From Rhizobiaceae bacterium (GTDB taxonomy: Bacteria; Pseudomonadota; Alphaproteobacteria; Rhizobiales; Rhizobiaceae): a stretch of 7,871 bases of DNA. Both the position numbers and the translations under genes were made by a program. The DNA lies in NCBI GenBank assembly GCA_913776675.1, contig CAJYRE010000246.1, positions 1 to 7,871 on the forward strand. The letters run 5' to 3'. This document shows, in pieces, positions 1 through 6,679 of this stretch. The stretch's first letter is position 1, and the number at the start of each line of letters is the position of its first letter. Below the pieces are notes generated by a model, which searched no databases, was not told where the DNA came from, and saw only the letters and a program-made list of their open reading frames with translations.

Positions 1-484
1 TGTTGGACCCCGGCGCTTCCGTATGGACCAGCCGCGTATTGGGTCGCATCAGCGTTTCAATCTCCGCCCCCAGAGCCGGATCATAATATTCCACATCAAC
101 ACCAAGGCGTGTCAGCATGGTGTTGCAAAAATGGCGGCAAGGCCCATAGACCGAATCAACAATCAGCGCGTGATCGCCGGGCGACAAAAACGCCAGAAAA
201 GGCACCGTAATGGCCGCCAGCCCGGATGGCAGCAAAATCGTCCCGGCAGATCCTTCAAGAGAGTCAATCGCATCACACAGAGCATCCGTGGTCGGCGTTC
301 CGCGCGTACCATAGGTATATTTCTGCGTGACGGTTTCCATCGCTTCAGCCTTTGGAAACAACACCGTAGATGCACGCACCACAGGAGGATTCACAAAACC
401 ATGGTAACTTGAAGGATCATGTCCAAGGTGACACAAGCGCGTATGAACACCGGAATTCGCCAGCCAATTCTTTTTATCAGACAT
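1..484 (-). CDS. metC: Cystathionine beta-lyase, N-terminal 161 residues (3' end outside window)
   Basis: A cytosolic PLP enzyme of the Cys/Met metabolism family that cleaves cystathionine to homocysteine, pyruvate and ammonia in methionine synthesis. The minus-strand frame is open from ATG at 484 to the window edge and begins MSDKKNWLANSGVHTRLCH. Visible family landmarks are the VNPPVVRAST strand (residues 31-40), the YGTRGTPT segment (58-65) whose Tyr and Arg contact the PLP phosphate of the partner subunit, PSGLAA (86-91) for phosphate binding, and DSVYGP (110-115) with the Tyr that stacks on the cofactor. The frame stops at EAPGSN. The Schiff-base lysine lies beyond the window and cannot be checked. 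The start is supported by a GAGAAGG ribosome site (plus-strand 496-502) 11 bases upstream. It is divergent from aapJ. Cystathionine gamma-synthase or gamma-lyase are the alternatives; the sequence pattern and the aap neighbourhood favour beta-lyase. Confidence 0.9.
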   Translation of the reverse strand, partial: MSDKKNWLANSGVHTRLCHLGHDPSSYHGFVNPPVVRASTVLFPKAEAMETVTQKYTYGTRGTPTTDALCDAIDSLEGSAGTILLPSGLAAITVPFLAFLSPGDHALIVDSVYGPCRHFCNTMLTRLGVDVEYYDPALGAEIETLMRPNTRLVHTEAPGSN

Positions 485-663
485 CAGATAATCTGCCTTC
501 TCGCCACATGGTTTTCTTATGGTTTTGGCTCAGCAATCCCGCATCGGTCAAGTCATGATCGACAAACGCTGAAGCATGAAATTACGCGGCATTTTTCAGT
601 CTATTTTTTCATCAAACCACCATTTCAAACCAATCAATATGATTAAATTATAGGCAAAATCAT

Positions 664-690
664 AAAATTGCCGCTTTTGAACGCAATTTT
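664..690. promoter_or_regulatory. Dyad AAAATTGC-N11-GCAATTTT upstream of the aapJ promoter
   Basis: Two perfect 8-base arms (664-671 and 683-690) are separated by 11 bases. A further inverted GGCAA/TTGCC pair (653-657 with 668-672) shares its right half with the left arm. The dyad centre is near 677, about 62 bases before the start point inferred from the proposed promoter, which is where a LysR-type or similar activator would bind. This is an AT-rich region, so chance is possible, and no specific regulator is recognised. Confidence 0.35.
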
Positions 691-703
691 CATCCATAAA
701 CTC

Positions 704-732
704 TTGACCATGAACCCATTTATGAATGTGAT
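704..732 (+). promoter_or_regulatory. Candidate sigma-70-type promoter of aapJ
   Basis: TTGACC (704-709) matches the -35 consensus at 5 of 6 bases. After 17 bases comes TGTGAT (727-732), matching TATAAT at 4 of 6. Transcription would start near 739, giving a leader of about 97 bases before the aapJ ATG. The weak -10 leaves this uncertain. I found no good match to a sigma-54 -24/-12 element here. Confidence 0.45.
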
Positions 733-734
733 GT

Positions 735-791
735 ATCTCGCGCACCCCTCGCGGAGATGCGCCGTCAGCGGAGAGGGGAAAACTCGCCCAA
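735..791 (+). promoter_or_regulatory. GC-rich structured leader of aapJ
   Basis: CCCCTC (745-750) can pair with GAGGGG (773-778), enclosing a GC-rich loop. A competing pairing joins ATCTC-GCG (735-742) to CGC-G-GAGAT (750-758) with one bulged G. The two structures share bases and cannot coexist, although the second needs a transcript beginning before 735. The leader then carries CTCGCCCAA (783-791). I do not recognise a known riboswitch class: the GGAGAG and GCCGAA words recall the glycine aptamer, but their order and spacing do not build it. Confidence 0.35.
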
Positions 792-835
792 GTTGCTGCC
801 GAAAGAATGACACAACATAACAAAGGTTGGGAAAC

Positions 836-1861
836 ATGAAAAAGACGCTTCTGTCAGTTGCGCTGGGCGCTGCGGCATTGGGCTTTGGTGCATCTGCTGC
901 ATCTGCGGACACGCTCAGCAACGTTAAGGCAAAGGGCTTCGTACAATGTGGCGTAAGCCAAGGCGTTCCAGGCTTCTCCAGCCCGGACGACAAGGGCAAC
1001 TGGAGCGGCATCGACGTTGATTACTGCCGCGGCATTGCTGCCGCCGTTTTCGGCGACGCTTCCAAGGCCAAGTTCACGCCTCTGTCTGCAAAAGAACGCT
1101 TCACGGCACTGACGTCTGGTGAAATTGATGTGCTGACACGCAACACCACCTGGACCATCAGCCGCGACACATCGGGCAACATGAACTTCCGCTCTGTCAA
1201 CTATTACGACGGTCAGGGCTTCATGGTGAAGAAATCCCTCAATGTGAAGTCTGCTCTTGAACTGTCGGGGGCTGCCGTCTGCGTTCAGGCTGGCACAACA
1301 ACCGAATTGAACCTCGCGGACTATTTCAAAGCCAACGGCCTGAAGTACAATCCCGTTGTGTTTGAAAAAGAAGAAGATGCCACTTCGGCCTATGACGCTG
1401 GCCGTTGTGACGCCTACACCACTGACCAGTCTGGTCTGTATGCCATTCGTCTGAAGCTGAAAGTTCCTGACGACAGCATGGTTCTGCCAGAGGTTATCTC
1501 CAAGGAGCCGCTTGGACCGGCCGTTCGCCAGGGCGATGACAAGTGGGCTCATATCGTGAGCTGGGTCCATTATGCCATGGTGAATGCTGAAGAAGCTGGC
1601 ATCACCTCCAAGAACGTGGATGACATGAAGGCTAACGGCGGCCCGGACATCAAGCGTATGCTTGGGGCTGAACAGGGCAGCAAAATCGGCACAGACCTCG
1701 GCCTGACCGAAGACTGGGCTTACAACATCATCAAGAAAGTGGGCAACTACGGTGAAGTCTTCGACCGCAACGTTGGCAGTGGCAGCCCGCTGAAGATTGC
1801 CCGTGGCGTGAACGCGCTGTGGACAAAGGGTGGTTTGCAGTACGGCCCGCCGATTCGTTGA
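836..1861 (+). CDS. aapJ: General L-amino acid ABC transporter, periplasmic binding protein
   Basis: The periplasmic receptor that captures L-amino acids with broad specificity (glutamate, aspartate, glutamine and others in the Aap/Bzt family) and delivers them to AapQM. The product is 341 residues, usual for AapJ. Residues 1-24 form a signal peptide (MKK, hydrophobic stretch, then ASA before Asp25). The mature protein shows the family-3 solute-binding signature WSGIDVDYCRGIAAAVFGD (56-74), TRNTTWTISRD (101-111), a second-lobe strand VCVQAGTTTELNLADYF, and YTTDQSGLYAIR (194-205) near the hinge. I chose ATG 836 because AAAGG (822-826) sits 9 bases upstream and the signal peptide begins MKK; a TTG at 827 would add three residues. 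It is first in aapJQMP and is separated from aapQ by a stable stem-loop. Family assignment is firm; exact substrate range is inferred. Confidence 0.93.
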   Translation: MKKTLLSVALGAAALGFGASAASADTLSNVKAKGFVQCGVSQGVPGFSSPDDKGNWSGIDVDYCRGIAAAVFGDASKAKFTPLSAKERFTALTSGEIDVLTRNTTWTISRDTSGNMNFRSVNYYDGQGFMVKKSLNVKSALELSGAAVCVQAGTTTELNLADYFKANGLKYNPVVFEKEEDATSAYDAGRCDAYTTDQSGLYAIRLKLKVPDDSMVLPEVISKEPLGPAVRQGDDKWAHIVSWVHYAMVNAEEAGITSKNVDDMKANGGPDIKRMLGAEQGSKIGTDLGLTEDWAYNIIKKVGNYGEVFDRNVGSGSPLKIARGVNALWTKGGLQYGPPIR

Positions 1862-1885
1862 TCTTGTAGACAACATACATCGCCA

Positions 1886-1921
1886 TGGAGGGGAGGTCGC
1901 ACGCAAGTGCCCTCCCCTCTA
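1886..1921 (+). other. Stable stem-loop in the aapJ-aapQ spacer (mRNA stabiliser/attenuator)
   Basis: GAGGGGAGG (1888-1896) pairs perfectly with CCTCCCCTC (1911-1919). Inside it, GCAC (1899-1902) pairs with GTGC (1907-1910) around a GCAA loop of GNRA type, with a two-base TC bulge. A G-U and a U-A pair can extend the base. No T-tract follows, so this is unlikely to stop most transcription. Such hairpins after binding-protein genes commonly protect the upstream message from 3' decay, giving more AapJ than permease; that role here is inferred. Confidence 0.75.
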
Positions 1922-1934
1922 CTAAACCCGTAAA

Positions 1935-1957
1935 GGGAATCTCGCCCAAAAAGGGCG
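1935..1957 (+). repeat. Second copy of the GGGAA..CTCGCCCAA motif, with small hairpin, before aapQ
   Basis: GGGAATCTCGCCCAA (1935-1949) repeats the sequence at 776-791 before aapJ (GGGAAAACTCGCCCAA) with one gap and one mismatch. This copy also forms a small hairpin, CGCCC (1943-1947) with GGGCG (1953-1957) around AAAAA. It ends about 20 bases before the aapQ ATG, near its ribosome site. Meaning unknown; it could be a shared post-transcriptional control site. Confidence 0.45.
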
Positions 1958-1978
1958 CATAAGGGGAAAAAGGCCTCA

Positions 1979-3172
1979 ATGGCAGACCACGCGACAAGCT
2001 CGTCTAAGGCCGGTTCATCCGGCACTTCTCTGATCTACGACCCCAAAGTCCGCGGTATAGTTTACCAGATCGTTACTCTTGCACTCGTTGTGCTTTTTAT
2101 TGCATTCATCGTTCACAACACGCTTCTGAACCTGCAAAAAAATCATATCGCCTCAGGCTTTGGCTTTCTGAATGGTCGCGCCGGTTTTGACATCGGACAG
2201 CATTTGATTGCCTACAGCAGTGACTCGACATACAAGCAGGCCCTTGTCGTTGGTCTTTTGAACACATTGCAGGTTGCGCTGGCCGGAATTGTGACGGCAT
2301 CCATCATCGGTTTTCTTGTCGGCATGGGACGCCTGTCGAAAAATTGGCTGATAGCGAAGCTCTCACAGGTTTATGTGGAAGTTTTTCGCAACATCCCGCC
2401 ACTGCTGGTGATTTTCTTTTGGTATAAGGGCGTTATTTCGGTGCTGCCTCAACCGAAAGACTCTTTGAAGCTGCCCTTTGACATCTACATCAACAACCGT
2501 GGCATTACCTTCCCGAAGGCCATCTTTGGTGATGGATCAGAGTATATCATCGTCGCATTTGTCGCTGGGATTGCCCTCTCCCTCTTTTTGCGTTCCTGGG
2601 CAAAGCGCAGGCAAATGGCATCCGGCAAGCAATTCCCGGTCTTGTCCTCATCGATTGTCCTGATCCTCGGATTGCCGCTGCTGGTGTTTTTCGCCTTGGG
2701 GCAACCGCTGACGTTTGAACTTCCAGTGGTTGGACGCTTCAGCATGCAGGGCGGCTCGGTAATCGGCCCGGAATTTACATCGCTCTATCTCGCGCTGTCT
2801 TTCTATACGGCTGCGTTCATTGCTGAAATTGTGCGTGGAGGCATCAAGGCCGTTTCGAAAGGCCAGACGGAAGCGGCGAGCGCGCTTGGTCTCAGTGGAG
2901 GTCATACATCGCGGTTGATCATTTTGCCGCAGGCCATGCGATTGATTATTCCACCACTGACGAGCCAATATCTCAACCTGACAAAGAATTCGTCACTGGC
3001 TGTTGCCGTGGGCTTTTCAGACATTGTTTCAGTCGGCGGAACTATTCTTAATCAGACAAGTCAAGCGATTGAAATTGTCGGAATATGGTTGGTTGTTTAT
3101 CTCACAATCAGCATCGCTACAGCCATGTTCATGAACTGGTTCAATGCCAAAATGGCTCTGGTCGAGAGGTAA
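1979..3172 (+). CDS. aapQ: General L-amino acid ABC transporter, permease
   Basis: One of two inner-membrane permease subunits of the Aap importer, 397 residues, long for a polar-amino-acid permease but typical of AapQ/BztB. TM1 is at about 27-47. A long periplasmic/insert region and extra helices precede the core. [16 protein letters not shown] (134-149) is the conserved segment of His/Glu/Gln/Arg-type permeases. The EAA loop that docks on the ATPase is at 283-319 ([14 protein letters not shown] ... ALGLS ... ILPQA), followed by two C-terminal helices. The start has AAAAAGG ending at 1973, five bases before ATG. It lies 117 bases after aapJ and ends only 4 bases before aapM, so Q and M are translationally close. 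Confidence 0.92.
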   Translation: MADHATSSSKAGSSGTSLIYDPKVRGIVYQIVTLALVVLFIAFIVHNTLLNLQKNHIASGFGFLNGRAGFDIGQHLIAYSSDSTYKQALVVGLLNTLQVALAGIVTASIIGFLVGMGRLSKNWLIAKLSQVYVEVFRNIPPLLVIFFWYKGVISVLPQPKDSLKLPFDIYINNRGITFPKAIFGDGSEYIIVAFVAGIALSLFLRSWAKRRQMASGKQFPVLSSSIVLILGLPLLVFFALGQPLTFELPVVGRFSMQGGSVIGPEFTSLYLALSFYTAAFIAEIVRGGIKAVSKGQTEAASALGLSGGHTSRLIILPQAMRLIIPPLTSQYLNLTKNSSLAVAVGFSDIVSVGGTILNQTSQAIEIVGIWLVVYLTISIATAMFMNWFNAKMALVER

Positions 3173-3176
3173 GATA

Positions 3177-4331
3177 ATGGCAAACCAGACTGTTGGATTT
3201 GTAAGTGAAAAACTCATCGGCCCCTCTCCTGCCCCCTCCGGACAGGTTGGAGCCTCTGCCTGGATCAGAAAAAATCTGATCGCAACGCCAAAAGATGTGG
3301 TCTTGACTGCGATTGCCCTTGCGGCGCTGGCCTATATCCTGCCAGCCCTCATCAACTGGCTGTTTATCAACGCAGTTTGGTTCGGACGCGACCGCACAGC
3401 CTGCCTCACCGTGATTCAGGGCGGCAAGATTGCAGATGGCCAAGCTGGCGCATGCTGGGCCTTTGTCGGCGCAAAGTTCCAGCAATTCGTATTTGGCCGC
3501 TATCCCATTGAAGAATACTGGCGTCCCATTACGGTCATGGTGCTGTTTGCTGTTCTTTTGGCACCGATGCTGATGCCGAAGGCACCCTTCAAGACCCTGA
3601 ATGCCTTCTTGCTGTTTATTATCCTGCCCGTGGTCGCATTCTTCCTCCTGACAGGTGGTTTTGGTCTTCAACCAGTCGAAACAGCCCGCTGGGGTGGATT
3701 GATGGTCACGTTGATCCTGTCCTTCTTCGGCATTGCTGTGTCATTGCCGGTTGGCATTATTCTGGCGCTGGGACGACGTTCCAAAATGCCGGTTATTAAA
3801 ATGCTCTGCGTGATCTTCATCGAAGTCATTCGCGGAGTTCCGCTGATCACTGTGTTGTTCATGGCCAGCGTCATGCTTCCGCTCTTTCTGCCTGATGGCT
3901 GGACCTTCGATAAATTGCTCCGCGCACTTGTCGGCGTCTCAATCTTCTCATCCGCTTACATGGCAGAAGTGATCCGTGGCGGATTGCAAGCTATCCCCAA
4001 GGGACAGTTCGAGGGAGCAGATTCTCTGGGACTGAGCTATTTCCAGAAGACCCGCTTGATCATTCTGCCACAAGCCATCAAGCTTGTTATCCCAGGTATT
4101 GTGAATACATTCATTGGCCTTTTCAAAGATACGTCGCTCGTATCGATCATTGGTATGTTTGATTTGCTGGGTATTGTGACACTCAATCTATCCGATGCAA
4201 ACTGGGCAACACCCGTGACCGCCGTAACTGGCCTGATTTTTGCAGGTTTTGTCTACTGGCTTTTCTGCTTCAGCATGTCGCGCTATTCTCACTTCATGGA
4301 AAAGCACCTCGACACTGGCCACAAACACTAA
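3177..4331 (+). CDS. aapM: General L-amino acid ABC transporter, permease
   Basis: Second permease subunit, pairing with AapQ to form the membrane channel. With start ATG 3177 it has 384 residues, as expected for AapM. An in-frame ATG at 3144 lies inside aapQ and is less likely; GAGAGG (3164-3169), overlapping the end of aapQ, is the probable ribosome site. TM1 is about 40-67. A Cys-containing periplasmic segment (roughly 68-110) and further helices precede the core. [20 protein letters not shown] (216-235) is the conserved permease segment, and the EAA loop is at 264-300 ([20 protein letters not shown] ... ILPQA). It ends 20 bases before aapP. Confidence 0.92.
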   Translation: MANQTVGFVSEKLIGPSPAPSGQVGASAWIRKNLIATPKDVVLTAIALAALAYILPALINWLFINAVWFGRDRTACLTVIQGGKIADGQAGACWAFVGAKFQQFVFGRYPIEEYWRPITVMVLFAVLLAPMLMPKAPFKTLNAFLLFIILPVVAFFLLTGGFGLQPVETARWGGLMVTLILSFFGIAVSLPVGIILALGRRSKMPVIKMLCVIFIEVIRGVPLITVLFMASVMLPLFLPDGWTFDKLLRALVGVSIFSSAYMAEVIRGGLQAIPKGQFEGADSLGLSYFQKTRLIILPQAIKLVIPGIVNTFIGLFKDTSLVSIIGMFDLLGIVTLNLSDANWATPVTAVTGLIFAGFVYWLFCFSMSRYSHFMEKHLDTGHKH

Positions 4332-4351
4332 AGTATAAAGGAACAGACCAA

Positions 4352-5122
4352 ATGGCTGTCGCTCAAAACACGCTGACAAAATCAGACAACAAGATTGCAA
4401 TTGAAATCATCAACATGAACAAATGGTACGGTGAGTTCCATGTTCTTCGGGATATTAACCTGAAAGTCAAAACTGGCGAGCGCATTGTTATCGCCGGCCC
4501 TTCAGGCTCTGGAAAGTCCACGATGATCCGTTGCATCAACCGCCTTGAAGAACACCAGAAGGGCAACATTATTGTCGAAGACATCGAACTGACGAATGAT
4601 CTGAAGAAAATCGACGAAATTCGCCGCGAAGTCGGGATGGTGTTTCAGCACTTCAACCTGTTTCCGCATCTGACCATTTTGGAGAATTGCACTTTGGCTC
4701 CGATCTGGGTGCGCAAAATGCCGAAAAAAGAAGCAGAAGAAATTGCGATGCACTATCTCAAGCGCGTCAAGATTCCTGAGCAGGCCAATAAATACCCCGG
4801 TCAGCTTTCTGGTGGGCAACAACAGCGCGTTGCAATTGCACGTGCCCTTTGCATGAAGCCAAAGATCATGCTGTTTGATGAGCCAACATCAGCGCTGGAT
4901 CCAGAAATGGTCAAGGAAGTGCTTGATACAATGGTTGGTCTGGCAGAAGAAGGCATGACCATGCTGTGCGTTACCCATGAAATGGGTTTTGCCCGCCAGG
5001 TTGCTGACCGTGTCATTTTCATGGATCAAGGCCAGATCGTAGAACAAAACTCACCTGCCGAGTTCTTCGACAACCCACAACACGAGCGCACAAAGCTCTT
5101 CCTGAGCCAAATCTTGCATTAA
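4352..5122 (+). CDS. aapP: General L-amino acid ABC transporter, ATP-binding subunit
   Basis: Cytoplasmic ATPase that dimerises and drives transport through AapQM. The 256 residues contain all expected parts: Tyr26 of the A-loop ([10 protein letters not shown]), Walker [10 protein letters not shown] (49-57), Q-loop [10 protein letters not shown] (97-106, Gln99), ABC signature LSGGQQQR (152-159), Walker [14 protein letters not shown] (172-184) with Glu177, and the switch His209 in CVTHEMGFA. Nothing catalytic is missing. AAAGGA (4337-4342) lies 9 bases before ATG. It is the last gene of the operon, followed by a terminator. The GlnQ/HisP-type ATPases are alternatives from sequence alone; operon context fixes it as AapP. 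Confidence 0.95.
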   Translation: MAVAQNTLTKSDNKIAIEIINMNKWYGEFHVLRDINLKVKTGERIVIAGPSGSGKSTMIRCINRLEEHQKGNIIVEDIELTNDLKKIDEIRREVGMVFQHFNLFPHLTILENCTLAPIWVRKMPKKEAEEIAMHYLKRVKIPEQANKYPGQLSGGQQQRVAIARALCMKPKIMLFDEPTSALDPEMVKEVLDTMVGLAEEGMTMLCVTHEMGFARQVADRVIFMDQGQIVEQNSPAEFFDNPQHERTKLFLSQILH

Positions 5123-5130
5123 AATAGTTT

Positions 5131-5155
5131 CGGGAAACAAGACTAAAATTTCCCG
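5131..5155 (+). other. Minor stem-loop just after aapP
   Basis: CGGGAAA (5131-5137) pairs with TTTCCCG (5149-5155) around an 11-base loop, 8 bases after the aapP stop. No T-tract follows, so it is probably not the main terminator; it may protect the 3' end of the message. Confidence 0.5.
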
Positions 5156-5178
5156 ACATCAAGACAATGGATAATATC

Positions 5179-5223
5179 AGGGCGTGTCGATTGTGTATCA
5201 ATCAACACGCCCTAAACATTTTT
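5179..5223 (+). terminator. Rho-independent terminator of aapJQMP
   Basis: AGGGCGTGT (5179-5187) pairs with ACACGCCCT (5205-5213). After one C-A mismatch, GATTG (5189-5193) pairs with CAATC (5199-5203) around TGTAT. TTTTT (5219-5223) follows after five bases (AAACA), slightly further than ideal. It is the strongest terminator-like structure in the window and sits 56 bases after the aapP stop. Confidence 0.8.
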
Positions 5224-5635
5224 AGCCTACAAAATTATCGCCATATCTATAACAAACAAAGACAAACATTCTTGTGTGCGCAGTCATTCAAAGCATCATC
5301 GCGCCGCTCGCTCATCATTTTGTGCTTTCACCTCATCAGCCCTTACAACCTGCCGTGTTCACTGAACATCAGTTGAGCGATAACCTCATCTGTAGATTTC
5401 AGCACAAAACACGCTCTGCAGAGTCCACAAGACTAAACAAGAATTTATGCGTGGCTCTCTCGTCATTATGCCTATAGCAGTATCACTGCCTGCACTTGCA
5501 CAAAGGCTTACCGATATTATTTCCTCCACGTGTTCAATTTAACATCACAGTGTGTTTTACACGCGCATGCATCCTTTCAACTTGTCGTGAATGCAGAACA
5601 CGATTCAATATTAGAAATCACAAAAACAAATAGGA

Positions 5636-5663
5636 TTGGCACAATCATTCGGATTTTTGGCAC
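5636..5663 (+). repeat. Direct repeat TTGGCAC x2, 21 bases apart
   Basis: Identical heptamers at 5636-5642 and 5657-5663 are spaced two helical turns apart, so a protein could contact both on one face. TTGGCAC resembles the -24 half of a sigma-54 promoter, but the required GC at -12 is absent for both copies. They lie about 240 bases before the next start codon. Confidence 0.35.
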
Positions 5664-5781
5664 TCGCAAAAGTGGCTTTAAGAAAAAAATCGCCTATTCA
5701 TAATCATAGATCAAATCTACTTAAGCGAGATTTATACTTATCTAAATTTCAAAACCTACCCACATCACTCATGCGTAAAAC

Positions 5782-5832
5782 AATGAAAATCATTAATATT
5801 AGAATAATGGAAATATATATTTGATTTTCATT
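5782..5832. promoter_or_regulatory. Perfect 11-bp inverted repeat upstream of the YqcI/YcgG gene
   Basis: AATGAAAATCA (5782-5792) and its exact complement TGATTTTCATT (5822-5832) are 40 bases apart, about four helical turns. The left arm is itself part of a palindrome, AATGA-AAA-TCATT (5782-5794), matching 12 of 13 bases of the classical Fur-box core AATGATAATCATT. A TATAAA (5832-5837) touches the right arm. The arms could be a paired operator or a cruciform/hairpin. Very low G+C makes partial resemblances cheap, and in Rhizobiales iron control usually works through RirA and Irr, so the Fur reading is weak. Confidence 0.4.
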
Positions 5833-5899
5833 ATAAATCTCTAATGCATCAATTTCTCTGCACACCTACAATTACCTCAAATTTGAACAAGGCTTTAGG

Positions 5900-6679
5900 A
5901 TGTTGTTAGATCAGAGTACCGCGTTTTCTATCGCACCGGACAACCCAAATTTTCGATGGGCTCAGAGCATTCTTAGGCAATTTCAATCCCGATTTGAAAG
6001 TATTGACGATCAAAATACAAAATTTCCCTGTGTTTTTGCACAAAATGCATACAAAAAATCAAATATAAAATTTCTTCTCATTCCTTTTGATCACCAGAAG
6101 GAGCAATACAGATATGATATTTTTCTCAATGGAATCGCCATATATCTCAAGAATTCTGTAGAGTGGAACGGAGACATCAACACAGCCGATCCATTGCTAA
6201 CCGTTTTCGAGCCCACTGATAAGATTTGCTCCACACAAGACTATCAGGCCGTTTTTTCCGAAAGCCTGCAATACCTCATCGATCATGACAATCATGACTG
6301 GGTTGGCGGCATTCCAAAAGATCCAAGCAAAGATTATTGGACCATGTGCTTTGGTGGAACCCAAATATTCATCAATGTCAGCCATCCGAATAATAAAAAA
6401 CGCCTGAGCCGCAACCTTTGCGATGCCCTTGTGCTGGTGATTAATCCACGAGAGCGATTTGATATTGTCGCTGGCTCCAACAAAAAGGGGCACCTTATAC
6501 GCGAACAAATCCGCAAGAATATTGATGAATATGATCTGATTCCGCGAAGCCCCTACCTCGGACATTATCAAGACGGCGAATTGGAATGGCCACAATACAT
6601 GCTGCCTGATGATAATGAATCCATGCCCATGGCATGCCCACTGCAATTTCATGGATTTAAAGGTCAGCACACACGATGA
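5900..6679 (+). CDS. YqcI/YcgG family protein (GntA-like putative heme-dependent N-hydroxylase)
   Basis: A soluble protein of 259 residues without signal peptide or membrane segment. The pattern matches the YqcI/YcgG family: FPCVFAQNAYKK (42-53), DYWTMCFGGTQIFINVSHPN (145-164), LSRNL (169-173), VINPRERFD (180-188), a basic helix with LIREQIRKNIDEYD, and a late CPLQFHGF (246-253). Characterised relatives include GntA, a heme-dependent N-hydroxylase in guanitoxin synthesis; most members have no known substrate. I infer an oxygenase acting on an amino-acid-derived nitrogen, but heme binding and substrate are not visible. AAGG (5889-5892) sits 7 bases before ATG. The 5' part is AT-rich (17 of 60 G+C at 6001-6060), unlike aapJQMP, which hints at acquisition. 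Its stop overlaps the methyltransferase start (ATGA), so the two are translationally coupled. Confidence 0.82.
   Translation: MLLDQSTAFSIAPDNPNFRWAQSILRQFQSRFESIDDQNTKFPCVFAQNAYKKSNIKFLLIPFDHQKEQYRYDIFLNGIAIYLKNSVEWNGDINTADPLLTVFEPTDKICSTQDYQAVFSESLQYLIDHDNHDWVGGIPKDPSKDYWTMCFGGTQIFINVSHPNNKKRLSRNLCDALVLVINPRERFDIVAGSNKKGHLIREQIRKNIDEYDLIPRSPYLGHYQDGELEWPQYMLPDDNESMPMACPLQFHGFKGQHTR

Larger units (their letters stand above)
5224..5899. other. AT-rich intergenic region without a convincing gene
   Basis: About 680 bases between the aap terminator and the YqcI/YcgG gene. Open frames here are short, lack ribosome sites and look like no family I know. G+C falls markedly (16 of 60 bases at 5701-5760). 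Small palindromes occur: CTCTGCAGAG (5414-5423) and GCAGT-ATC-ACTGC (5477-5489). The direct and inverted repeats listed separately lie in its second half. It may hold the promoter of the downstream operon, a small RNA, or decayed DNA; I cannot choose between these. Confidence 0.6.

Noticed and set aside
23..646. Plus-strand open frames across metC and its upstream region
   Set aside because: They are antisense to the intact metC reading frame or extend into non-coding DNA, and encode Arg/His-rich sequence without recognisable motifs.
647..652. Perfect TATAAT on the minus strand as the metC -10
   Set aside because: No acceptable -35 lies 16-18 bases upstream on that strand, and the leader would be about 163 bases. 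It may be chance in AT-rich DNA.
745..812. Glycine riboswitch before aapJ
   Set aside because: GGAGAG and GCCGAA words are present, but the helices and spacing between them do not reproduce the aptamer core, and no tandem second aptamer exists.
854..1906. Long open frame on the minus strand across aapJ
   Set aside because: It is the antisense shadow of aapJ: its residues show no family pattern, while the plus frame is a complete binding protein with signal peptide.
5447..5542. 31-codon frame starting MRGSLVIMPIAVSLPALAQ, resembling a signal peptide
   Set aside because: No ribosome site precedes it, it ends soon after the apparent cleavage site, and no family is recognisable. Possibly the remnant of a decayed exported protein, but not supportable as a gene.
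5636..5652. Sigma-54 (-24/-12) promoter at TTGGCAC
   Set aside because: The -24 part is good, but the -12 position reads TTCG rather than TTGC, and the second TTGGCAC has AAAG there. The essential GC dinucleotide is missing.
5793..5815. Irr-type ICE box (TTTAGAA-N3-TTCTAAA) within the AT-rich spacer
   Set aside because: The left half is nearly right (ATTAGAA) but the right half fails. About 9 of 14 matches is unremarkable in sequence this AT-rich.
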